A DNA stretch of 64,000 nucleotides, taken from NCBI GenBank assembly GCA_965215995.1, contig OZ244128.1, positions 4,960,001 through 5,024,000 of the forward strand. Direction: 5' to 3'. How positions within the stretch are numbered: the stretch's first letter is position 1; every line of letters starts with the position of its first letter. Shown piece after piece: positions 26,315 through 34,691 of this stretch. Below the pieces are notes generated by a model. It made no database searches. It was not told where the DNA came from and was given only the letters and a program-made list of their open reading frames with translations. This DNA comes from SZUA-309 sp965215995. Lineage in GTDB: Bacteria > Pseudomonadota > Gammaproteobacteria > Pseudomonadales > Azotimanducaceae. A program made the position numbers and the translations under genes.

Positions 26315-27308
26315 CGAGAAGACCGAGCCGGTGAATCTGCCTGCTGCGCTGAAAATCGATCTCGGTGCAGAGGTTGAACGAATCGCTGCCGGTATGCGCG
26401 ACATACTGCGCCAAGATCTGCATCGACGGGGATTGGTAGTGGCGCTGTCCGGAGGTATAGACAGCTCAGTTAGTGCTGCGTTAAGCGTCGCTGCCATTGG
26501 CACGGACAAGGTCTACGGCTTGCTTCTGCCGGAAGTGGATTCCGCCCGCACCAGCAGTGATCGTGGGCAGATCCTTGCGGAGCACCTCGGGATCCAGTAT
26601 GAAGTCTGTGACATCGCACCGACTCTCGAGGCGATCGGTTGTTACAGCTGGCGCGATGCCGCGATACGTAACGTCTTTCCAGACTATGGAGAAGGCTGGC
26701 GTAACAAGCTTACGATCCGCGGCGGCCTAGAAGGCCAGGTCAATCGTTTTATGCTGGTGGTGGAGAGTCCCACCGGCGAGCGCTTCGAGAAGCGGCTCCC
26801 GCTGAAGGACTACCTGCAGATCGTGGCTGCAACGAACTTCAAGCAGCGTATCCGTAAGACCCTCGAATATTTTCACGCGGATCGTCTCAACTATGCGGTT
26901 GTCGGCACACCAAACCGGCTGGAGTACGACCAGGGTTTTTTCGTGAAGAACGGTGATGGCTCTGCTGATGTGAAACCCATTGCCCATCTATACAAGTCCC
27001 AGGTGTACGCTCTGGCGTGGCACCTGGGGCTCCCGGAGGAAATCTGCACCGCCGTGCCGACCACGGATACCTACAGTCTTGACCAGGGGCAGGACGAATT
27101 CTATTTCGCGCTGCCGTATCAGCAGATGGATCTTGCGTTGTGGAGTTACAATCATGGCGTTCCGGCCTCTGAGCTGGCAGCGGATCTCAACCTGACACAT
27201 GAGCAATGTGAGTTCGTGTATCGGGATATCGAGGCCAAGCGACGCACGACGGCATACCTGCATGCCAAGTCAAAGCTGGTGGAGGCGGTCGGCGAAATCA
27301 CGGTCTGA
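26307..27308 (+). CDS. NAD-synthase-like ATP-pyrophosphatase
   Basis: A 333-residue N-type ATP-pyrophosphatase resembling ammonia-dependent NAD synthase, without a glutaminase domain. The PP-loop is VALSGGIDSSVSAAL near residue 48; TPNRLEYDQGFFVKNGDGSADVKPIAHLYKSQVYALA is the NadE-like signature region. The housekeeping NadE is usually shorter, about 275 residues. A roughly 40-residue insertion here around residues 125-165 (GLEGQVNRFMLVVESPT) is unusual to my eye. Because it is the last gene of an amidotransferase-ACP-ligase cassette, I suspect a specialised amide-forming role rather than cofactor synthesis, but NAD synthesis is not excluded. AAGGAG precedes ATG 26307. Its 3' end overlaps a convergent gene by 11 bases. 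Confidence 0.85.
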   Translation: MSSEKTEPVNLPAALKIDLGAEVERIAAGMRDILRQDLHRRGLVVALSGGIDSSVSAALSVAAIGTDKVYGLLLPEVDSARTSSDRGQILAEHLGIQYEVCDIAPTLEAIGCYSWRDAAIRNVFPDYGEGWRNKLTIRGGLEGQVNRFMLVVESPTGERFEKRLPLKDYLQIVAATNFKQRIRKTLEYFHADRLNYAVVGTPNRLEYDQGFFVKNGDGSADVKPIAHLYKSQVYALAWHLGLPEEICTAVPTTDTYSLDQGQDEFYFALPYQQMDLALWSYNHGVPASELAADLNLTHEQCEFVYRDIEAKRRTTAYLHAKSKLVEAVGEITV

Positions 27309-28077
27309 GCTGATCGGGCAGAGATGTTAGGGCTTCTTCGATGGCGTCCGCTAGCACTTCGTAACCTGACCGGGATAAGTGCAAACCATCGGGGGACAGG
27401 GTCTCCGGCAACCTGCCATCCGGTGCGAGAAAATCCTCCGACACATCCACATAGGTGACTGAGTCGGGCCAGTCCGTATTCGCAAGAAGAAGGTTAACAG
27501 CTGCAACCCTGCCACGAATTCGCTCGACAGGGGTATGCCCCCTCGGCAGGAGACCGAGTAGGAGCACGTGCGTCCCCGGGCCGCGCTCAAGTATTTCCGC
27601 AACCACCGCGCCTATTCCGGCGGTAACTCGCTCCGGGCCGTCACCCCGTTGGCCGATGTTGTTCGTTCCGATCAGGACTACGGCGATGCGTGCTCGCAAG
27701 CCATCCAGAGCGCCGTTGCGCAGTCGCCACAGCACGTGTTCCGTTCTGTCACCGGAAAAGCCGAGATTCAGCGCCGGTGACTCGGCGAAACGAAGTTCCC
27801 AGATCGGGTATCCGCTTTCGCTCTCCCAGCCATGTGTGAGGCTGTCTCCAATGAACACCAGCGGCACCTCGCTGAGGCGCTGGGCCATGGCTTGGCGCTC
27901 CGCGTGGCGCGCGTGCCACCAGTGGAGCGTCCAGGGGGCCGTTTGCGGACGTGCGGTCACTGCAGGGTTATGTCCGCTGCTACGGAGCACCATTGTGAGC
28001 GCGAGAATTCCTGCAAGCAGTAGCAAGCTGAAAGATCGACGGTACAGGTTCCTTTCAGGCTCGATCAACTGTTTCAC
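27298..28077 (-). CDS. SGNH/GDSL hydrolase, PAF-acetylhydrolase-like
   Basis: A 259-residue esterase-like protein. One N-terminal hydrophobic segment (residues 14-30) anchors or exports it. The domain has FIGDSLTHGW (Ser), NLGFSGDRTEHVLWRL (Gly block II), LIGTNNIGQRGDGPE (Asn, block III) and SPDGLHLSRSGYEVLADAI (Asp-His, block V), the layout of sialate O-acetylesterase and PAF-acetylhydrolase beta types. It likely deacylates a surface sugar in the periplasm. The start is GTG 28077. It runs opposite to the amidation cassette and overlaps its last gene by 11 bases. Confidence 0.87.
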   Translation of the reverse strand: MKQLIEPERNLYRRSFSLLLLAGILALTMVLRSSGHNPAVTARPQTAPWTLHWWHARHAERQAMAQRLSEVPLVFIGDSLTHGWESESGYPIWELRFAESPALNLGFSGDRTEHVLWRLRNGALDGLRARIAVVLIGTNNIGQRGDGPERVTAGIGAVVAEILERGPGTHVLLLGLLPRGHTPVERIRGRVAAVNLLLANTDWPDSVTYVDVSEDFLAPDGRLPETLSPDGLHLSRSGYEVLADAIEEALTSLPDQLRP

Positions 28078-28212
28078 GGAAGGACCCCGGTGTCGATGTC
28101 CGTAAACCGGCGCTGTTTCTGCTGGTTTACAAATGAATACGCGCTGCTCTCGATGTATCGTACTACCATCGTGGTGGCAATTCGTTGTTCACGCCAGCAG
28201 CAAGGAGCAGAC

Positions 28213-28776
28213 ATGGATCCAGGGCAATGGCTCCAAGAGTACTTCGACGCCTACCTGGCTCAGGCCTTCTCGCCCGAGCTCTACCCGGACCTCGTGGCGC
28301 TTAGAGATATCGCGTTAACCCTGCGAGAGCAGAATGCGAAGTTCGTGATTCAAGGCAATGGCGCCAGTGCCGCCATCGCCAGTCACGCTTCTGTGGACTT
28401 CACCAAACAAGGCGGAGTGAGGGCCGTCAACTTCAATGAAGCGGACCTGATTACCTGCTTCGCCAACGACTACGGCTATGAGAACTGGATTGCCAAGGCG
28501 ATTGAGTTCTATGCGGATGCGCAGGATGTGGTTGTCCTCATCAGCTGCAGCGGTCGTTCTCCCAATGTCGTTAATGCTGCCCGTTATGCCAAGGAAGCTG
28601 GACACAGGTTGGTCACGTTTACCGGTCATCAGCCCGACAATCCGCTGCGTGAACAAGGTGATCTGAATTTCTGGGTTGACAGTAAAGCTTACAACATCAT
28701 CGAGTGTATCCATATGATATGGCTGACCACGGTAATCGATCTGGTTATCGGCAAAGCCGAATACGCTGTTTCCTGA
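28213..28776 (+). CDS. SIS-domain sugar-phosphate isomerase (GmhA-like)
   Basis: A 187-residue SIS-fold protein of the type that isomerises sedoheptulose-7-phosphate to manno-heptose-7-phosphate. GNGASAAIASHASVDF is the SIS start, FANDYGYENW matches the GmhA NDYGY motif, and SCSGRSPNVVNAARYAK is the phosphate-binding SxSGxSxNV-like loop. I take ATG 28213, with AAGGAG five bases upstream; the open frame begins 41 codons earlier but that extension has no family likeness. Other genes of the GDP-heptose pathway (HddA- and HddC-like) lie 28 kb away at 56664-58369. If it is GmhA, GmhB must be outside the window. Confidence 0.75.
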   Translation: MDPGQWLQEYFDAYLAQAFSPELYPDLVALRDIALTLREQNAKFVIQGNGASAAIASHASVDFTKQGGVRAVNFNEADLITCFANDYGYENWIAKAIEFYADAQDVVVLISCSGRSPNVVNAARYAKEAGHRLVTFTGHQPDNPLREQGDLNFWVDSKAYNIIECIHMIWLTTVIDLVIGKAEYAVS

Positions 28777-28872
28777 GAGTTTCAGCCTGAGCCTTACAAA
28801 GCTGCGCTGTCGACGTAGCAATCCCAGGTTAGAATGCTGATTACGGCATCAAACCCGGTATAAGTTTTTGAC

Positions 28873-30447
28873 ATGCAGGAAACCATCGAGAAAATTCTCG
28901 CTCTGATACATGGCGGCCTCCGTTTCCGCTGGTGGGGGCTTCTGTGCGCTTGGCTATTAGCGGTAGCCGGATGGGGTATCATCGCGGTGTTACCCAATGT
29001 CTACGAGTCCCGGGCGCAGGTCTATGTAGACACCGAATCCTTACTCAGCCCGCTGCTCAGCGGCATTGCCGCCGATGCGATCGATTTCAACGAGCGACTC
29101 GGACTGATGACCAAGGAACTCATCAGCCGCCCGGTGCTCGAGCGAGTGGTCCGTGAGGTTGAACTGAACCAGGGTGCGGAGTCGCCAGCCGAGCTGCATG
29201 CAATCGTCACCGAATTGGAAACGCAGATCGACGTCAACGCCACCCGCACGCACCGGTCTGTCTATCCGGAGCCACCCAATCTCTACATCATCTCGGCCAG
29301 GCATGAGGATCCGCAGAAAGCTCAGGATATCGTCAAGTCGCTGCTGAACATTTTCGTGGAGGATTCACTGGGTGGATCGAGACAGGAAGCAGACTACGCT
29401 CAGTCGTTCCTGATCGAGCAGCTCACTGAGTACGAGGGGCGATTGCTGAAAGCGGAATCCCGGCTGCAACAGTTCAAACGTGACAACATCGAGTACTTAC
29501 CCGATCAGGAAGCAAGCTACTACCAGCGCCTGCAAAGCGCCAGAGCGGCACTCGAGGAGGTCGAGCTGGAACTGCGTGAAGAAGAGTTCCGACGCCGTAC
29601 GCTGCAGGAACAGCTGCTTGGTATCAGTCCTTTTCAATCCGCCAGTGGGGCAGGAGGGGAGGTGATCGGCTCTCCGCTCGACGAGCGAATCAACGCTCTG
29701 GAACGTAGCCTCGATAATCTGCTTCTGTCTTTTACGGAGGAGTATCCGGAGGTTCGCGAAACGCGCCGCACGCTGGAAACTCTGAAGCGGCAGCGCGATG
29801 AGGAAGTGGAAAGTCTGCGTCGCGGGGACAGCATTGACTCCAGCAACAATCCCCTTTACCAGGAGATACGCGTTGCGCTTGGTGGTGTCGACTCCAATAT
29901 CGCGGCTCTGTCGGTCCGGCGGGAAGAGTTTCGAGCCAACGTCAGCCGCCTTCAGGAACAGATTGGCGTGCTGCCGGAAATCGAAGCGCAGCTTATGGCT
30001 TTGAATCGCGACTACGAGGTGAACAAAGAAAGCTACGATACCCTACTTCAGCGGTTGGAAGCTGCCCGTATGCGCGAGCAGGTCGATGAGACAGGGGAAG
30101 ACGTACAGTTCAAGGTCATCGACCCGCCTTCATTGCCGAGCTCGCCGTTTTATCCGAATCGCCTGCTGTTCGGGACCGGGGCGTTGATTGCTGCCCTCGG
30201 TGCTGGAGCCGCCTTATGCCTGTTGCTCGGTCAGCTTTTTCCGGTCTTCACGACATCGAAGGATCTTGATCGGCACTGCGGTTTACCTGTGATCGGGGTT
30301 GTCGGCAGCAATCTTGCTGCGTCGGCCGTTCGCGATCGGTTTCTTTCCCATGTCACGTTTGTATTCGGTGGTCTGTTGCTGGCCGCCGCTTACGTGGGCA
30401 TGATGTATATCTACCTCAACGGATTCTCTCTGACGCTCGGTGGTTGA
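28873..30447 (+). CDS. chain-length determinant protein (Wzz, exosortase-locus type)
   Basis: A 524-residue polysaccharide co-polymerase. Residues 15-45 (FRWWGLLCAWLLAVAGWGIIAVLP) form the first membrane helix, followed by a Wzz domain with YESRAQVYVDTESLLSPLLSG. A long coiled coil (about 165-400) projects into the periplasm. The second helix is near residues 435-460 after the proline-rich PPSLPSSPFYPNR, and a further hydrophobic stretch lies at 495-515. No Walker A motif is visible, so the tyrosine-kinase part is absent and must be encoded elsewhere. It probably regulates chain length in the exosortase-A system. The LMW phosphatase gene begins at its stop codon. The start is ATG 28873. Confidence 0.88.
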   Translation: MQETIEKILALIHGGLRFRWWGLLCAWLLAVAGWGIIAVLPNVYESRAQVYVDTESLLSPLLSGIAADAIDFNERLGLMTKELISRPVLERVVREVELNQGAESPAELHAIVTELETQIDVNATRTHRSVYPEPPNLYIISARHEDPQKAQDIVKSLLNIFVEDSLGGSRQEADYAQSFLIEQLTEYEGRLLKAESRLQQFKRDNIEYLPDQEASYYQRLQSARAALEEVELELREEEFRRRTLQEQLLGISPFQSASGAGGEVIGSPLDERINALERSLDNLLLSFTEEYPEVRETRRTLETLKRQRDEEVESLRRGDSIDSSNNPLYQEIRVALGGVDSNIAALSVRREEFRANVSRLQEQIGVLPEIEAQLMALNRDYEVNKESYDTLLQRLEAARMREQVDETGEDVQFKVIDPPSLPSSPFYPNRLLFGTGALIAALGAGAALCLLLGQLFPVFTTSKDLDRHCGLPVIGVVGSNLAASAVRDRFLSHVTFVFGGLLLAAAYVGMMYIYLNGFSLTLGG

Positions 30448-30458
30448 ATCGGCGATCG

Positions 30459-31007
30459 ATGCGAGGCCTGTCTCCGAAACGCCTGTACCTGGCGCTTACC
30501 AGTCGTGTACGACAACTCCTAACCTGGTTACCCGCCGTACTTGCAGCGCGGCGTTCTCGGGCTGTGGTAGGAACACCAGCACGCTCCGTCCTGATAATCT
30601 GTCACGGTAACATCTATCGCAGCCCGCTTGCAGCGGCGCTGCTTGCGGCTCGCCGACCTGATCTCGAGGTCTGGTCGGCGGGTTTTCACCATCGAGCGGA
30701 CCGACGTACCCCTGCGGAATTCACGGATCTGGTGCGCGGTCTCGGGGTGGACATGACCCGACATCGTTCCCGCGTTGTGGACCGTGCATTGCTGGACACA
30801 GCGCAGCTTGTGGTGATTATGGATAGACGAAATGCGGCGGCTCTCCGAAGTCTTGGCGGTCATCATCGGGTGCTGTGGCTTGGCATTCTGGTGGGTAATG
30901 CTGAAATCGCTGATCCATATGGCACGGCAGTAACCGTACAGGAGCGAATCATCGGTGAACTCGATAGGGCAACGCGCCGGTTGGCAGAGTTACTTCCGAC
31001 ACCCTGA
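30459..31007 (+). CDS. low-molecular-weight protein tyrosine phosphatase
   Basis: A 182-residue phosphatase of the Wzb/Etp type that dephosphorylates autokinases or glycosyltransferases of surface polysaccharide systems. The active-site loop CHGNIYRSP fits C-X5-R-S, with the Cys and Arg both present. The usual CxGNxCRSP has Tyr where a second Cys often lies. VVIMDRRN and DPYG (general acid Asp) complete the site. A roughly 45-residue N-terminal basic extension precedes the domain. I use ATG 30459; a TTG at 30444 overlaps the Wzz stop and would add five residues. Coupled to the kinase-less Wzz gene, it suggests a kinase partner elsewhere. Confidence 0.8.
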   Translation: MRGLSPKRLYLALTSRVRQLLTWLPAVLAARRSRAVVGTPARSVLIICHGNIYRSPLAAALLAARRPDLEVWSAGFHHRADRRTPAEFTDLVRGLGVDMTRHRSRVVDRALLDTAQLVVIMDRRNAAALRSLGGHHRVLWLGILVGNAEIADPYGTAVTVQERIIGELDRATRRLAELLPTP

Positions 31008-31292
31008 TTAATCAGCAACGGAGTTGGGGGATCGTACAATTGGGAAAAAGCACCGTACCTGTAGTTTACATCGGTTATACACTGTTGGCCCAATCGAACG
31101 GTATTCTGTAGTGCGTGTCCAAGGGTCTTGTCCTTTCCCGGTCAACTGTCCTGGTTTTGACCACGATCGTCAGTCTTCTCCTGGGAAACATGCGATCCGT
31201 AAGATGTGGCGAATACATGCAGGTTTTGATGAAGTTATCATGCGCGAAAGACACAAACAGTCGAAAATGAGATTGATGTAGTAGCGATTCCG

Positions 31293-32420
31293 ATGCGCAC
31301 GATTCCCATTTTCAAACCGGCCTATAACACTGAGAAGATACTTTCCGAACTTGCGGCGCTATTCGATTCGGGGTGGACGGGGCTGGGTCCTAAGTCTGTA
31401 GAGTTTGAAAAGGCAATTGCTGACTACACCCAAACGGACTACAGCGTCTTCCTGAACTCGGGCACAGCGGCGCTTCATTTAGCCGTCGAATGTCTTCAGC
31501 TACCTCCCTCCTCCAGAATTGCAGTACCGGATATCACGTTTGTCAGCACTGCCGCGGTAGTACTGTATTGTGGACATATTCCCGTGCTGCTTCCCGTTGA
31601 TGATGAGATCCAGCTGGATCTGGATCGGCTAGAAGCAGCGGCTTCCGACGTCGATGCCGTGATCGTTGTCCATTACTCCGGAAACTGCTGCGATATGGAT
31701 CGTCTTCGCGAAATCTGTCAATCCAATGATTTGCGACTGATCGAGGATTGCGCGCATGCCATGGGGGCAACTTATGATGGAAGGCCGCTGGGAACGTTCG
31801 GGGATATGGGTTGTTTTTCGTTCCACTCGGTAAAGAACCTGCCGATAGCGGACGGAGGGTGTGTCATCGGTCATTCCAAGTATGAAAAAGCGCTGAGACG
31901 CCTTCGCTGGTTGGGTATTGACAAGGCAACATACGAGAGAACGGGAAGTACCTACGACTACGAGTATGATGTCACGTCTCTCGGATACAAGTATCACGGT
32001 AACGATCTCATGGCTGTCATCGGGCTGGCCAATCTGGACTTGGTAGACGAACATAACTCCAGAAGGAAGCAGATTCATGATCGATACGTTGCGGAAGCCC
32101 CATGGCTGTCGATACCTAGAGTGAACGAGCGAGCGAAGTCCAGCCATCACTTGGTGGCGTGCTGTATCGATCAAAGGGACGAGTTCATCACGTTCATGGC
32201 GGAGCGTGGAATCTCGGTAGGTGTTCACTACAGGCCTGTTTCTTCGTTGAGCCGGTACTCGCAGTTTGCACCTGAAGATGTGAAGACGATAAGTCAGGAG
32301 CGATTCGAGAGATTGGCTACATTACCCTGTTTTCCTGAACTGACCTACGACGATCAGACTTACGTCATCGAGACCGCGAACGAGTTCCACAACGGGGTTC
32401 GCTCAACCATGTCCAACTGA
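31293..32420 (+). CDS. DegT/DnrJ/EryC1/StrS aminotransferase
   Basis: A 375-residue PLP-dependent aminotransferase that aminates a nucleotide-linked 4- or 3-keto sugar, usually with glutamate as donor. FKPAYNTEKILSELAALFDSGWTGLGPKSVEFEKAIADY starts the fold; FLNSGTAALHLAVECLQL binds PLP, and the internal-aldimine lysine is Lys181 in SFHSVKNLPIADGGCV, matching the family pattern SxxxxKxxxxGGxxxG. It stands alone in a 285-base leader region that holds no convincing gene. It is followed on the other strand by the ATP-grasp gene 43 bases away. The sugar substrate is unknown. Confidence 0.9.
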   Translation: MRTIPIFKPAYNTEKILSELAALFDSGWTGLGPKSVEFEKAIADYTQTDYSVFLNSGTAALHLAVECLQLPPSSRIAVPDITFVSTAAVVLYCGHIPVLLPVDDEIQLDLDRLEAAASDVDAVIVVHYSGNCCDMDRLREICQSNDLRLIEDCAHAMGATYDGRPLGTFGDMGCFSFHSVKNLPIADGGCVIGHSKYEKALRRLRWLGIDKATYERTGSTYDYEYDVTSLGYKYHGNDLMAVIGLANLDLVDEHNSRRKQIHDRYVAEAPWLSIPRVNERAKSSHHLVACCIDQRDEFITFMAERGISVGVHYRPVSSLSRYSQFAPEDVKTISQERFERLATLPCFPELTYDDQTYVIETANEFHNGVRSTMSN

Positions 32421-32463
32421 AGTGTTGCGCCTCCTGCTGGCGTAGCAGTCGGCAACCAGAGCC

Positions 32464-33657
32464 CTACCGATCTGTAAACCAGCGCCTTGATTCCCGTAGC
32501 CAGGGGCGAAGGTCGTGAAAATTGAGAACCTCATAGTGCAGATCTCGGCCGAACAGACGCAGGAAATCCAGCACTGTGCGCGAGCGCGACGGAGCATCCT
32601 CAGGCAGGTTCAGGGCTGCGTCGGTCTTCGTTAGTCGCATTAGTAACGCATCGACGTCACCCCAGAGCCAGCGCGTCTGCACACCCTTCCTGTAATCAGG
32701 CGGAGGTCCGGGAGCTTCGCCGTTGGCGAGTGCCAGCAGCAGCGCTGGAAAGTCTACACCGGCGTCGATTGCGAGTTGCAGGGATCCCCAAAGACGACCA
32801 TTGATCTCCATCAGCTTGAGCTTGTCGCTGGCGTTGCAACGTTTGAACTCCACCATCGCCACACCTTGCCAGTTGAGCGCGGTGAGCAGCGCTTCGCCGT
32901 GGCGAAGCGCCTCCGGGTCCGGTTCTATACTCTCTCGCAGCACGCTGACACCCCCGGAAGGAGGCTTCTCCCGCAGGCGACGGTGGCTGAATACGCCGGT
33001 GATGCGATCCTGATGACGACACATGAATATCCCGACGCCAGGACCGACGATGCGCTCCTGCAACAGCAGAGGAAACTCAGCAGCGGGCTTGGTGGCGAGG
33101 GCGAGCGACAGTTGCGCGGGATCGGCAGCGTATGAAACCGCTGTGGCGTGCCAGGCGCCGTCGACCAGAATTCGAGATCGGGCCGGTTTGATTACGACGG
33201 GGTAGGACCAGGCAGCCAAATCACCTGCCTCCTCGGTATTGTTGACAATCCGGGTATGCGGCGTGGGGACGCCGAGTGTATCCGCGAGCCTTAGCACTGC
33301 AGCTTTGTCGGAGGCGCGCGCGATGCTGTCATGGTGCGCAAACGGCAGTGCCAGATTATCGGGAAATTCTTCACGGCGAGCTGTACACAGCAGCGTGGTG
33401 ACCTCGGTGACCGGAATGAGCGTGTCAATGCGGAGGTTCCTGACTTGTTGACCGATACTGGCGACGAACTCATCAGGCGCATGCTGTGGATTCGGATAGA
33501 CAAGCTCGGCCGCGGAAAAACGGGAGGCGCCGGCTAGACTCCCGGGCCGGTCCGCTCCCACGAAGACCTGATGGCCTTGACTGCCCAGGGAACGAGTCAC
33601 GGCGAGTGCGGCACGTGCGTCGCCATCGGTGACGAGTACTCGTGTTGGATCAGGCAT
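32464..33657 (-). CDS. ATP-grasp domain protein
   Basis: A 397-residue ATP-grasp ligase (carbamoyl-phosphate-synthase-like fold), which joins a carboxylate to an amine or thiol through an acyl phosphate. The N-terminal Rossmann-like part has VLVTDGDARAALAVTRSLG; ATP-grasp motifs include YPVVIKPARSRILV near residue 155 and VEFKRCNASDKLKLMEINGRLWGSLQLAIDAGVDFP with the Mg-binding Glu and Asn. I start at ATG 33657, which overlaps the stop of the glycosyltransferase gene by one base (TGATG). It is the last gene of a four-gene minus-strand operon. The reaction is not known. Confidence 0.85.
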   Translation of the reverse strand: MPDPTRVLVTDGDARAALAVTRSLGSQGHQVFVGADRPGSLAGASRFSAAELVYPNPQHAPDEFVASIGQQVRNLRIDTLIPVTEVTTLLCTARREEFPDNLALPFAHHDSIARASDKAAVLRLADTLGVPTPHTRIVNNTEEAGDLAAWSYPVVIKPARSRILVDGAWHATAVSYAADPAQLSLALATKPAAEFPLLLQERIVGPGVGIFMCRHQDRITGVFSHRRLREKPPSGGVSVLRESIEPDPEALRHGEALLTALNWQGVAMVEFKRCNASDKLKLMEINGRLWGSLQLAIDAGVDFPALLLALANGEAPGPPPDYRKGVQTRWLWGDVDALLMRLTKTDAALNLPEDAPSRSRTVLDFLRLFGRDLHYEVLNFHDLRPWLRESRRWFTDR

Positions 33658-34691
33658 CAATGCCCAGTATCGCGCATGACTGCTAGGCGCACGCTGCGGC
33701 TGTAGTGATGTGGCATCAAGCCCCGCTTCACTGCGTCCCTGGCTGCGGTGCCCAGCCGTTGGCGGAGGGACACGTCGGCCATGAGTCTCTGTATTGCCTT
33801 GCGCAGCCCGTCTGCGTCACCTGGGGCCACCAGCAGTCCGTTCTCGCCATCGACGAAATAGTCCTCCGTACCTGCGGTGCGCGTTGCAATCACGGCCTTA
33901 CCCAGACTCATAGCCTGCAGAATCACTGACTGACCGGTGGAAATACGCCGGTCTTCCAGAGGGATGACCACGATGCTGCTCGCTGCCATTAGGTCTTCGA
34001 AGTCATCTATGGGGAGTGACTCGATGACCTCGACGCCCTCTACATCCCGTAGCATCTGCGGGGCTCCCACGACCTTCGCGCGCACACTGGCACCGTCAAG
34101 CGCGGCGAACAGAGTTTCGTAGTCACGGAACGTGCGCCCTCCGGCAAACACAAAGCCATCGTCGCTAACCGTCATCTCGAACAGGGCCGGGTTCGAATGG
34201 AAGGGGACGAAAGCTGCACGCTCCGCTGGCCAGTGAAACGCATTACGATAGTACTCTGCTTCGGCACGGGAAGAGCAGATGGCGCGGTGCAACGAGCGAA
34301 AGCAATAACGCATGACCAGGTACTTCAAGCGAGAAGAATAACTCGTAGTCTTCTCACGCATAATGAACTGCAGTATCACGTGCCGAGGGCGACGCATGAA
34401 CAACGTCGTCTGCCAGAAGCTGATCATAAAACTCAGGAGATCACACTCGAACGTATAAATGTACCCATAGTGACGACGCCAGCGCAGCAACTTCAGCAGC
34501 ACGCGAATGGCCAGCAACGGCAACTCAAGCGTTGATACGTCCTTGGAGTATTTGTCAGCGAAGCGAAAGCGTTCAAACTCGAGATCGCACAAGGCGCGAT
34601 CAGGTTCCAAATCGTCCCACCACCAGGGCTTGTCCTGAGGTGGTCCCATGGTCACTACCAGGGATCGTGTGAGCGGCGTCTTTGCGTTCAT
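33657..34691 (-). CDS. GT4-like glycosyltransferase
   Basis: A 344-residue GT-B protein. The C-terminal region has FVFAGGRTFRDYETLFAAL and ISTGQSVILQAMSLGKAVIATRTAGTEDYF, the GT4 donor-binding motif with its Glu variant. The N-terminal region is less conserved but contains WRRHYGYIYTFECDLLSFM. It resembles the gene at 48389-49384 (FVGGQTRRDFDALFEAV and SLQCMALGKCTII), so the two are likely paralogues. The start ATG 34691 overlaps the deacetylase stop by one base (TAATG), so the two are translationally coupled. Sugar specificity unknown. Confidence 0.85.
   Translation of the reverse strand: MNAKTPLTRSLVVTMGPPQDKPWWWDDLEPDRALCDLEFERFRFADKYSKDVSTLELPLLAIRVLLKLLRWRRHYGYIYTFECDLLSFMISFWQTTLFMRRPRHVILQFIMREKTTSYSSRLKYLVMRYCFRSLHRAICSSRAEAEYYRNAFHWPAERAAFVPFHSNPALFEMTVSDDGFVFAGGRTFRDYETLFAALDGASVRAKVVGAPQMLRDVEGVEVIESLPIDDFEDLMAASSIVVIPLEDRRISTGQSVILQAMSLGKAVIATRTAGTEDYFVDGENGLLVAPGDADGLRKAIQRLMADVSLRQRLGTAARDAVKRGLMPHHYSRSVRLAVMRDTGH

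Noticed and set aside
31002..31016. Palindrome CTGATTAATCAG at the phosphatase stop codon
   Set aside because: There is no loop and no T-tract, so it is unlikely to be a terminator; probably chance.
31211..31227. Near match to a sigma-54 promoter upstream of the aminotransferase
   Set aside because: GG and GC are nine rather than ten bases apart, and this spacing is strict for RpoN.
31024..31281. 85-codon open frame in the gap before the aminotransferase
   Set aside because: No ribosome-binding site, no hydrophobic or domain pattern, and cysteine/histidine/arginine composition like random sequence; possible but unsupported.
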